Below, piece after piece: positions 1 through 5,397 of a DNA stretch of 5,599 nucleotides. How positions within the stretch are numbered: the stretch's first letter is position 1; each line of letters starts with the position of its first letter. The translations under genes and the position numbers were made by a program. The notes beneath the pieces are model-generated. The model was given only the letters and a program-made list of their open reading frames with translations. It did no database searches and was not told the DNA's origin. The DNA comes from a bacterium (GTDB taxonomy: Bacteria; Omnitrophota; Gorgyraeia; Gygaellales; UBA12090): NCBI GenBank assembly GCA_004299495.1, contig SCPY01000119.1, positions 1 to 5,599 on the forward strand, in the 5' to 3' direction.

Positions 1-631
1 GGGGGAGGGGGGAGTTTTTATTCACCCTCAGAAGATTGTGGGTTTGCTTGCCTTGCATTTGAATCAGGATAGAGGTATGTCCGGAGGCATTGTGAAGACC
101 ATCGCCGGAAGCACGATGGTTGACCATATCGCCGATTTCTTAAAGGTCAGGCTTTTTGAGGTTCCGGTAGGATTTAAATATATCTCTGATTTAATGGAGA
201 AAGAGGATGTGGTGGCCGGAGGCGAAGAGGCAGGCGGCATGGGGGTTAAGGGTTATATCCCTGAGCGCGACGGGAGTATGGCTGGCCTGCTGCTTCTTGA
301 GATGATGGCTTTTCGCGATAAGCCGATTTGCGCGATTGTGAGGGATATGGAAAAGCGCTTCGGCAGATATTATTATTTGCGCAGCGACCTGCGCCTTAAG
401 AAGCGCGTAGAGCCCAAGAAAGAGTCGCTTCCGGGAAGTTTGTTAGGAAAAAAAGTAGTGGAGATAAAGGACTACGACGGGCTAAAGCTCATTTGCGAGG
501 ATGAGAGCTGGCTTATGTTCAGGGCCTCCGGTACGGAGCCGCTTATGCGCCTGTATAGCGAGGCTAAGGCTCTTCGCCGTTCCCGCGCTTTGCTTGAGCT
601 GGGAGAGGAAATTATCCGCAAACTGCAATAA
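1..631 (+). CDS. Phosphoglucomutase/phosphomannomutase, 5'-truncated (C-terminal domains III and IV)
   Basis: C-terminal ~210 residues of an alpha-D-phosphohexomutase, a family that interconverts hexose 1- and 6-phosphates (glucose, mannose or glucosamine) for glycan precursor supply in the cytosol. The frame is open to the window edge, with the first complete codon at base 2, so the GTG at 38 is internal and not the start. Visible motifs in order: VGFKYI (167-184), the sugar-binding loop GGEEAGG (218-238), IPERDG (257-274), and the domain IV phosphate-binding loop RASGTEP (521-541) followed by LMRLYSEA. The catalytic phosphoserine and the metal-binding DGD loop belong to the missing N-terminal half (full-length relatives are about 450-480 residues). 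The loop serine expected in GGEESGG is alanine here. The TAA stop shares one A with the ATG of the acyltransferase gene, so the two are probably cotranslated. The family is clear. Substrate preference (PGM, PMM or GlmM-like) cannot be decided from this half, although GGEE..GG with IPERDG fits PGM/PMM better than GlmM. Confidence 0.93.
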   Translation, partial: GEGGVFIHPQKIVGLLALHLNQDRGMSGGIVKTIAGSTMVDHIADFLKVRLFEVPVGFKYISDLMEKEDVVAGGEEAGGMGVKGYIPERDGSMAGLLLLEMMAFRDKPICAIVRDMEKRFGRYYYLRSDLRLKKRVEPKKESLPGSLLGKKVVEIKDYDGLKLICEDESWLMFRASGTEPLMRLYSEAKALRRSRALLELGEEIIRKLQ

Positions 632-1236
632 TGCCTTTGTACCGCGTTTTGAGATTTATTAGTTTTCTCTTATGTAAACTGTTCTTTCATTTTGAGGTTT
701 TCGGCAAGGAGCGTATACCCAGAAAAGGCGGTTTCATCATAGTCTCAAACCACGCCAGCTTTCTGGACCCGGTAATTTTAGGGATTTCATGCCCGCGGCT
801 CTTGAGTTACGCGGCCAGGGATAGCCTCTTTTCCGGGGCTTTTTTTGCCGATCTGCTTAGGCGCATCGGCGTGTTTCCCATAAAGAGATGGTCGGCGGAT
901 TTGTCCGCGGTGAGGGAATCGGCGCGCCGGCTTAACGGCGGGTTCGGGCTGGTGATATTTCCCGAAGGCACAAGAAGCGCAAGCGGAGATATCCAGAGCG
1001 TTACCCGGGGGTTCGTCCTGCTGGCGCAAAAGGCGCGGGTGCCCATTATTCCCGCGCGTATCTTCGGCTCTCATAAGGCCTGGCCTAAATCCAGAAGGAT
1101 ATTCAGGCCGGCAAAGGTCAGGGTGCTTTTCTTAGAGCCCGTATACAGCCAAAAAGATAAAGATTATAACCGTACCGCGCGGGAGGTATTTGATCGTATC
1201 AAAAATTCTTCTATTGACAAACGCGGGTATTTATAA
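631..1236 (+). CDS. plsC: 1-acyl-sn-glycerol-3-phosphate acyltransferase (PlsC family)
   Basis: Lysophosphatidic acid acyltransferase of 201 residues, which adds the second acyl chain to make phosphatidic acid at the inner face of the cytoplasmic membrane. All four family blocks are visible: block I NHASFLD with the catalytic H41 and D46 (HX4D), block II GVFPIKR (80-86), block III FPEGTRS (110-116) and block IV VPIIP (137-141). A hydrophobic, amphipathic-looking N-terminus (residues 4-22) may anchor it to the membrane, as is usual for short bacterial PlsC proteins. The start is fixed by the TAATG overlap with the upstream mutase. No good Shine-Dalgarno lies at normal distance (GAGAGGAA at 602-609 is over 20 nt away), so translation probably relies on coupling. 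PlsC next to rpsA is a recurring bacterial neighbourhood, often with cmk, which is not seen here. The 3' end of the gene carries the predicted -35 box of the rpsA promoter. The family call is strong; exact acyl donor and acceptor are inferred. Confidence 0.93.
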   Translation: MPLYRVLRFISFLLCKLFFHFEVFGKERIPRKGGFIIVSNHASFLDPVILGISCPRLLSYAARDSLFSGAFFADLLRRIGVFPIKRWSADLSAVRESARRLNGGFGLVIFPEGTRSASGDIQSVTRGFVLLAQKARVPIIPARIFGSHKAWPKSRRIFRPAKVRVLFLEPVYSQKDKDYNRTAREVFDRIKNSSIDKRGYL

Positions 1237-1242
1237 GATAAT
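1214..1242 (+). promoter_or_regulatory. Predicted sigma-70 promoter for rpsA
   Basis: TTGACA (1214-1219, perfect -35 consensus) is followed after exactly 17 bp by GATAAT (1237-1242, 5 of 6 to the -10 consensus). The -35 lies in the last codons of plsC and the -10 starts just after its stop. Transcription would begin near 1249, giving rpsA a leader of about 160 nt. It is a sequence match only, but spacing and position before a highly expressed ribosomal protein gene make it credible. Confidence 0.72.
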
Positions 1243-1270
1243 AATTGTTTAAGCAGAAGTAAGATAAATC

Positions 1271-1329
1271 TCCCGCCTCGTGGGCTTGTGGCAAAATTCT
1301 CTTTGATAATTTTGCCACACTCGGCGGGA
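1271..1329 (+). repeat. Compound inverted repeat / hairpin 1 in rpsA leader
   Basis: The inner stem is a perfect 12-bp inverted repeat, TGTGGCAAAATT (1287-1298) with AATTTTGCCACA (1308-1319), around a 9-nt loop. A flanking perfect 7-bp outer stem, TCCCGCC (1271-1277) with GGCGGGA (1323-1329), closes the structure through an asymmetric internal loop (9 nt on the left, 3 nt on the right). There is no U-run after the stem, so it is not a standard intrinsic terminator. The left outer arm can alternatively fold locally: CCCGC (1272-1276) with GTGGG (1280-1284), including one G-U pair. Confidence 0.8.
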
Positions 1330-1392
1330 TTAATTCGCACAGCGGCTTATGTTCGCTCATTTCATTCGCTCCATAAGTCGCGTGCTCATTAA
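1330..1392 (+). repeat. Compound inverted repeat / hairpin 2 abutting the rpsA Shine-Dalgarno
   Basis: Three stacked helices: TTAAT (1330-1334) with ATTAA (1388-1392); GCAC (1337-1340) with GTGC (1382-1385); and GCGGCTTATG (1342-1351) with CATAAGTCGC (1372-1381, one G-U pair). That makes 19 pairs, interrupted only by a TC/TC internal loop and a single bulged A (1341). The 20-nt loop holds two copies of TTCGCTC. The 3' end of the outermost helix overlaps the first two bases of AAGGAG, so folding and ribosome loading are physically adjacent. Confidence 0.8.
1352..1371 (+). repeat. Short direct repeat TTCGCTC in the hairpin 2 loop
   Basis: TTCGCTC occurs at 1352-1358 and again at 1365-1371, separated by ATTTCA. 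Together the copies fill the whole apical loop of hairpin 2. Two identical single-stranded heptamers could be a protein-binding or RNA-pairing site, or a mark of a repetitive intergenic element. A repeat this short could also be chance. Confidence 0.6.
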
Positions 1393-1396
1393 GGAG
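1391..1396 (+). promoter_or_regulatory. Ribosome binding site of rpsA
   Basis: AAGGAG lies 11 nt before the ATG at 1408 (GGAGAG at 1393-1398 would give 9 nt). It selects ATG 1408 over the in-frame ATGs at 1423 and 1432. Its first two bases belong to hairpin 2, and GAG at 1394-1396 is part of the alternative pairing with 1320-1322. Confidence 0.8.
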
Positions 1397-1407
1397 AGTG
1401 GCATTTA

Positions 1408-2952
1408 ATGGTAGAAGAAAAGATGAGTTTAATGGATAAGCTCTACGAGAGCAGCCTTAAAGAAATCAAGGACGGGCAGATTGTCACAGGCAGGATAGTG
1501 TCTGTAAGCCCTAAGGAAGTTTTGGTGGATATCGGCTATAAATCAGAGGGGATAATCTCGGCGCAGGAATTCTCCGCCTCCGAGCTTGAAGTCGGCAGAG
1601 AAATTGAGGTTTATGTTGATTCCATTGAAAGTGATGCAGGGATGGTTGTGTTATCCCGCGAAAAAGCCATCAAACTGCAGGGCTGGCACAGGATAGATAA
1701 GAATTTCCGCGACGGGGATTTGATTGAAGGCACGGTAAGAAGAAAAATAAAAGGCGGGTATCTGGTTGATGTCTGCGGCATTGAGGGCTTTCTGCCTCTT
1801 TCTCTTTCGTCTTTCAGGAATATGGCGGACGCGGATATATTGAACAGGCAGTTTAAGTTTAAAATGGTAAAGTTAAACAATCTTCGCCATAGCATGATTG
1901 TTTCGCGCAAGGAAGCGGTGAGCAAGGAGAGGGCTGAAGGCAGGGATAAGCTCTGGGAAACGCTTAAAATCGGAGAAGTCCGCTCCGGCATAGTCAAAAG
2001 CATAACCGATTTCGGCGCCTTCATAGATTTAGGCGGCATTGACGGGCTTTTGCATATCACCGATATGAGCTGGTCAAAGGTGGCGCACCCTTCCGAGGTT
2101 GTGGCGGCGGGGGATAAGATAGAGGTAATGATTTTAAATTTAGACCGCAAAGAAAGCAAGGTTTCTCTGGGGCTTAAACAGAGATTGCCTGACCCCTGGA
2201 GCGACGTGGAAAATAGATACCCTGTCGGTTCTAAGGTTAAGGGCAAGGTGGTTAATATTCTTCCTTACGGCCTGTTTGTGGAGTTAGAAAAAGGCATAGA
2301 GGGTTTAATTCATATCTCGGAGATTTCCTGGGCAAAGCGCGTTACTAACCTGCAGGGAGTTTTCGCGGTAGGGGATATGCTTGAAGTGCAGGTATTAAGC
2401 GTGGATAAAGAGGCGCACAGGATTTCCTTAAGCGTAAAACAGCTGGAGAGTAATCCCTGGCTTGATGTGGAAGCGAAATTTCCCCCCGGCTCTCAAGTCG
2501 GCGGAAAGGTAAGAGGCTTTACCGAGTACGGCGCTTTTATTGAATTGGATAACAGTATAGAGGGGATGATTCATGTCTCCGATATGTCCTGGACTAAAAG
2601 GGTTAATCACCCGCAGGATGTGCTTAAGAAAGGCCAAAGAGTTGATGTGATGGTGCTTTCCGTGGACGGGACAAACCGCAGGATATCTCTGGGGCTAAAA
2701 CAACTTACCGAGAATCCCTGGGCGGAAATCGCCAAAAAATACCCCTTAGAGACTGAGCTGGAGGCAGAGGTGATACAGGTGGCGCCTTTCGGTGTTTTTG
2801 CCAGGATAGACGATTCCCTGGAAGGGCTGATTTATTCAAGCGAGATAGATAAGGATGCCCTGGACAAATTGAAGCCTTCGGATAAAATAAGGGTTAAAGT
2901 AATCAAGGTTGATGTAGAGCAGGCAAAAATCGGCTTATCCGCTAAGGTTTGA
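1408..2952 (+). CDS. rpsA: 30S ribosomal protein S1
   Basis: Bacterial S1, the RNA-binding protein at the mRNA platform of the small ribosomal subunit that unfolds and recruits mRNA with structured or weak initiation regions. The 514 residues hold six S1 (OB-fold) repeats, approximately 22-85, 102-168, 188-258, 273-345, 360-432 and 447-513. Repeats 1 and 2 have the ribosome-anchoring type sequence (KSEGIISAQEF; GGYLVDVCGIEGFLPLSL). Repeats 3-5 are the RNA-binding type, with FGAFIDL/YGLFVEL/YGAFIEL, GLLHITDMSW-like cores and a GLKQ...PW linker. Repeats 4 to 6 keep an 87-residue period. Repeat 6 is the most diverged (LIYSSEI). Six repeats match the long form of S1; E. coli S1 is 557 residues, so this one is slightly shorter, with a short N-terminus and no C-terminal extension. 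It has its own predicted promoter and a structured leader, and is followed after 3 bp by tyrS. The distinctive repeats 1-2 argue against other S1-domain proteins. Confidence 0.95.
   Translation: MVEEKMSLMDKLYESSLKEIKDGQIVTGRIVSVSPKEVLVDIGYKSEGIISAQEFSASELEVGREIEVYVDSIESDAGMVVLSREKAIKLQGWHRIDKNFRDGDLIEGTVRRKIKGGYLVDVCGIEGFLPLSLSSFRNMADADILNRQFKFKMVKLNNLRHSMIVSRKEAVSKERAEGRDKLWETLKIGEVRSGIVKSITDFGAFIDLGGIDGLLHITDMSWSKVAHPSEVVAAGDKIEVMILNLDRKESKVSLGLKQRLPDPWSDVENRYPVGSKVKGKVVNILPYGLFVELEKGIEGLIHISEISWAKRVTNLQGVFAVGDMLEVQVLSVDKEAHRISLSVKQLESNPWLDVEAKFPPGSQVGGKVRGFTEYGAFIELDNSIEGMIHVSDMSWTKRVNHPQDVLKKGQRVDVMVLSVDGTNRRISLGLKQLTENPWAEIAKKYPLETELEAEVIQVAPFGVFARIDDSLEGLIYSSEIDKDALDKLKPSDKIRVKVIKVDVEQAKIGLSAKV
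2944..2947 (+). promoter_or_regulatory. Weak ribosome binding site of tyrS inside rpsA
   Basis: AAGG within the last codons of rpsA lies 8 nt before the tyrS ATG at 2956. With only 3 bp between the rpsA TGA and this ATG, terminating ribosomes probably help initiation, so tyrS output is likely tied to S1 translation. Confidence 0.5.
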
Positions 2953-2955
2953 TAT

Positions 2956-4131
2956 ATGGATGATGGCGCGCTTCTAAGCCAGCTAGACCGGATAAGGCGC
3001 GGAACAAGCGAGATAATCAGCGAAGCCGAGCTAAAGAATAAACTCACAAGAAGCCTTAAAAACAAAACCCCCCTCAGGATAAAAGCCGGTTTTGATCCTA
3101 CCGCAAGCGATATACATCTTGGGCACACCGTCCTCTTAAGAAAACTGCGCCAGTTTCAGGATTTAGGCCATAGCGTTATTTTCCTCATCGGAGATTTCAC
3201 CGCCCGTATCGGCGACCCTACCGGCCAAAACAAGGCCCGCCCCGCGATGTCAGATGAGGAGATCAAAAGAAACGCCGCAACCTATAAATCCCAGGCATTC
3301 AAGATTCTTAAAGATTCCCAAACAGAAGTAGTTTTTAATAACGACTGGTTTTCAAGGATGTCTATACACGACATCTTTGATTTGTTGAAACACTCTACTG
3401 TTTATCAGATTCTCGCCAGGGCGGATTTCAAAAAACGCCTTAAAGAAAAGAGCGATATCCGGGTAAGCGAATTCTTGTACCCTTTGCTTCAGGCCTACGA
3501 TTCCGTGTATCTTAAGGCGGATGTGGAAATAGGAGGCACTGACCAGAAATTCAATCTGCTTTTAGGCAGAGAGCTCCAGCGCGACTTTCATCATGAAGAG
3601 CAGGTGATTATCACGCTTCCGCTCTTAGAGGGAACGGACGGCGTAAACAAGATGAGTAAGTCTCTGGGTAACTATATCGGGATAAGCGAACCGGCGGAGG
3701 CGATGTTCGGCAAGGTTATGTCCATCAGCGATGAGCTTATGCATAAATATTACGAGCTTCTTACCGATGAGGATCTATCGGAAATTAAGCGGATGCATCC
3801 CAAAGAGGCAAAAGAGAAATTAGCGGGCTTGCTCATCAGCCAGTACCACAGCGCACAGGCAGCTCAAGGCGCGAAAAACGCCTTTGAAAAGGTATTTAAG
3901 CATAAAGAAGCTCCTCTAACAATCCCCGAATACAAAATCCATAAGCCGGCTAAGATTCTGGATATTCTCGTGGATAGCGGCCTGCTTAAGTCAAAGAACG
4001 AGGCCCGCCGGCTTATCCGGCAAAAGGCGGTAACTTTCCGGGACGCGAAAATCCAGGATGAGAATTTCTCGGTTTCATCCGCGGGAATAATCAAGGCGGG
4101 AAGCCGCCGCTTTCTCAAGGTCGCTATTTAA
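2956..4131 (+). CDS. tyrS: Tyrosyl-tRNA synthetase (KMSKS/TyrZ-type)
   Basis: Class I aminoacyl-tRNA synthetase of 391 residues that activates tyrosine with ATP and charges tRNA-Tyr in the cytosol. Visible elements: GFDPTASDIHLGH (45-57), with HLGH as the HIGH signature (54-57); the Rossmann core IGDFTARIGDPTGQ (78-91); tyrosine-site segments YPLLQAYD (175-182) and GGTDQKFN (193-200); the KMSKS loop NKMSKSLGNYIGI (231-243); and a C-terminal S4-like RNA-binding domain (~333-390, with SGLLKSKNEARRLIRQKAV). KMSKS, rather than KFGKS/KFGKT, and the IGD..ARIGDPTG context place it with the TyrZ-like bacterial branch. Length is normal and no signature residue is missing. It sits 3 bp after rpsA and probably shares its transcript, so any control by the rpsA leader would reach it. 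No T-box or other private leader is possible in so short a gap. After its stop the 37-bp gap to the next gene has no terminator-like hairpin. Confidence 0.95.
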   Translation: MDDGALLSQLDRIRRGTSEIISEAELKNKLTRSLKNKTPLRIKAGFDPTASDIHLGHTVLLRKLRQFQDLGHSVIFLIGDFTARIGDPTGQNKARPAMSDEEIKRNAATYKSQAFKILKDSQTEVVFNNDWFSRMSIHDIFDLLKHSTVYQILARADFKKRLKEKSDIRVSEFLYPLLQAYDSVYLKADVEIGGTDQKFNLLLGRELQRDFHHEEQVIITLPLLEGTDGVNKMSKSLGNYIGISEPAEAMFGKVMSISDELMHKYYELLTDEDLSEIKRMHPKEAKEKLAGLLISQYHSAQAAQGAKNAFEKVFKHKEAPLTIPEYKIHKPAKILDILVDSGLLKSKNEARRLIRQKAVTFRDAKIQDENFSVSSAGIIKAGSRRFLKVAI

Positions 4132-4168
4132 ATTAACCCTAAAAGTCCCGCTGGTAATTCCCTTCGCT
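4132..4168 (+). other. Short gap between tyrS and the flippase gene, no signal seen
   Basis: 37 bp with no stem-loop followed by a T-run, no recognisable promoter pair and no Shine-Dalgarno. Read-through from tyrS into the flippase gene is therefore plausible, but it is not shown. Confidence 0.5.
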
Positions 4169-5395
4169 ATGCGCTTAGATAGTTTTGCCAAAAACAACAT
4201 ACTGATGTTTTTTGCCTCAAGCATCGGTTCTTTTTTTAATTTATTCTACCAGCTTATTATGCTGCGGCTGCTTTCCGCGGAGGCATTCGCCTCGCTTAAC
4301 TCGCTTTTGTCATTGCTGGTGATTATATCGGTTCCTGTGTCAGCATTTAATATAATGGTCACCAAGCATATCTCCAGCCATCACGCCAGGAATAAATTTG
4401 AGGACTTGGCGGCTATTTGGCGGAAGTTATCAACGCACACCTTTCTATTCGGCCTTGCGCTTTTGGTTTTGATTTTTATATTCAGAAACAATATCGCTCA
4501 TTTTCTGCGGATTGGCTCTTCGCGCGGTATCGTAATTTTAGCCGGCATATTCTTCTTAAGCGCGCTTAGCTCGGTGATAAACGGCGGCTTGCAGGGGTTA
4601 GAGCGTTTCAGGTGGCTTGCCCTGGTGGCCGTAGCCGCCGGATTGTTGAAATTGCTGATTTCAGCGGGCCTGCTAAGGCAATTTCCCGGCTCCCTGGAGG
4701 TTGCCTTATTTGGCTTTTGGCTTCCCATTCTGATAAGCGTTCTGCTTGGCGCCTGGCCGCTGCGTTTTCTTTTCCGGAGCAGAGTTAAGGAGAAAATCCG
4801 GCTCAAAGGCCTGTATCTTTATATCTTGCCGGTTTTGTCAACGGGTATCTGCTTTGCTTTGCTTACTAACATAGATATGGTTCTGGTAAAGCATTTCTTT
4901 ACCCGGGACGCCCAGGATTACGCCATAGCCCAAATGATCGGTAAAATTATCCTTTCCGTATCGGGGGTAATTTATGTGGTGATGTTTTCGCGCGCCTCTA
5001 ATCTGCACGCCAGGAAAGAGGGTTCGCGCGGTATATTAAAACGAAGCCTGTTTTTCACTTTTATATTAAGCGCCCTGGCGGCTATAGTATATAATATATT
5101 TCCCGGCTTAATTTTTAGGGCGCTTGCCGGTTCTGTAAGCCGGCAGGCTATTTTACTGGCCAGGGTTTTTTCCGCGAGCATGCTTTTATACGCCCTTTCT
5201 AATGTTTTATTTTATTATCAACTCTCTATTGAGCGGTATAGGTTTATCAGGCCGCTGCTTATAATTACGGCTCTTCAGGTTATCGCGATATGTTTTTTCC
5301 ATCATACCACGCTTATAGTCGCCTCGATATCGTTGATTGGCGCCCTATCCATATTTTTATTTAACCTGAGGTCGTCTTTTAAAATAGAGGCGTAG
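4169..5395 (+). CDS. MOP-superfamily oligosaccharide flippase (Wzx/MurJ/MATE-like membrane protein)
   Basis: Polytopic inner-membrane protein of 408 residues with about 12 hydrophobic segments, near residues 10-31, 42-64, 91-107, 119-138, 148-168, 176-198, 216-236, 255-274, 293-314, 326-347, 360-378 and 381-399. Positively charged loops between them (for example RSRVKEKIRLK at 203-213) fit a 6+6 MOP fold. The segment LLTNIDMVLVKHFF (231-244), with an asparagine and aspartate inside helix 7, and the N-terminal FFNLFYQLIMLRLLSAEAFASLN are typical of polysaccharide-biosynthesis flippases, which move lipid-linked oligosaccharides across the cytoplasmic membrane. The glycosyltransferase gene starting 2 bp later supports a glycan role. 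The ATG at 4169 is the only ATG/GTG/TTG between the upstream in-frame stop (4088-4090) and the first helix, but no Shine-Dalgarno precedes it; ATG 4205 would cut into helix 1. The exact substrate is unknown, and a MATE-type drug exporter is less likely given the context. Confidence 0.85.
   Translation: MRLDSFAKNNILMFFASSIGSFFNLFYQLIMLRLLSAEAFASLNSLLSLLVIISVPVSAFNIMVTKHISSHHARNKFEDLAAIWRKLSTHTFLFGLALLVLIFIFRNNIAHFLRIGSSRGIVILAGIFFLSALSSVINGGLQGLERFRWLALVAVAAGLLKLLISAGLLRQFPGSLEVALFGFWLPILISVLLGAWPLRFLFRSRVKEKIRLKGLYLYILPVLSTGICFALLTNIDMVLVKHFFTRDAQDYAIAQMIGKIILSVSGVIYVVMFSRASNLHARKEGSRGILKRSLFFTFILSALAAIVYNIFPGLIFRALAGSVSRQAILLARVFSASMLLYALSNVLFYYQLSIERYRFIRPLLIITALQVIAICFFHHTTLIVASISLIGALSIFLFNLRSSFKIEA
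5387..5390 (+). promoter_or_regulatory. Ribosome binding site of the glycosyltransferase gene
   Basis: GAGG inside the last codons of the flippase gene lies 7 nt before ATG 5398. With only 2 bp between the flippase TAG and this ATG, translational coupling of the pair is likely. Confidence 0.55.
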
Positions 5396-5397
5396 TT

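Larger units (their letters stand above)
1249..1407 (+). promoter_or_regulatory. Structured 5' leader of rpsA (candidate cis-regulatory RNA)
   Basis: Non-coding stretch between the predicted transcription start and the rpsA ATG, with no open frame of note. It contains two consecutive large hairpins (1271-1329 and 1330-1392) that occupy most of its length, and it ends in the AAGGAG ribosome binding site. An alternative pairing joins 1313-1322 (TGCCACACTC) with 1394-1403 (GAGAGTGGCA), 9 of 10 positions pairing. It would cover part of the Shine-Dalgarno and requires hairpin 1 to open. Known family context: S1 represses its own mRNA through a structured leader in E. coli. Whether this leader does the same, responds to another signal, or is merely an intergenic repeat is inference. 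Confidence 0.5.

Noticed and set aside
38..631. GTG at 38 as the start of a complete short protein
   Set aside because: The frame is open to the window edge and the preceding residues continue the phosphohexomutase fold, so the gene is cut by the window.
1232..1237. TATAAG as an alternative -10 box
   Set aside because: Only 12 bp from TTGACA, too close for sigma-70. GATAAT at 17 bp is the better partner.
1271..1331. Hairpin 1 as a rho-independent terminator for plsC
   Set aside because: The stem is strong, but no run of T follows; the next bases are CTC and GGCGGGA. The predicted promoter lies upstream of it, so it falls inside the rpsA transcript.
1611..2246. Long minus-strand open frame (211 codons) inside rpsA
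   Set aside because: It lies wholly antisense to well-supported S1 repeats 1-4, and its translation has no recognisable motif; it is a shadow of rpsA codon use. The other minus-strand frames are shadows of the same kind.
4095..4108. GGCGG-GAAG-CCGCC hairpin near the end of tyrS
   Set aside because: A 5-bp stem inside coding sequence, with no T-run after it. Explained by Gly and Arg codons in the S4-like domain.
5123..5147. CTTGCCGG / CCGGCAGG inverted repeat inside the flippase gene
   Set aside because: 8 bp with one wobble pair, entirely coding, with no adjoining signal; consistent with chance.
4205..5395. ATG 4205 as the flippase start
   Set aside because: It would remove 12 residues leading into helix 1, and it has no better ribosome binding site than ATG 4169.
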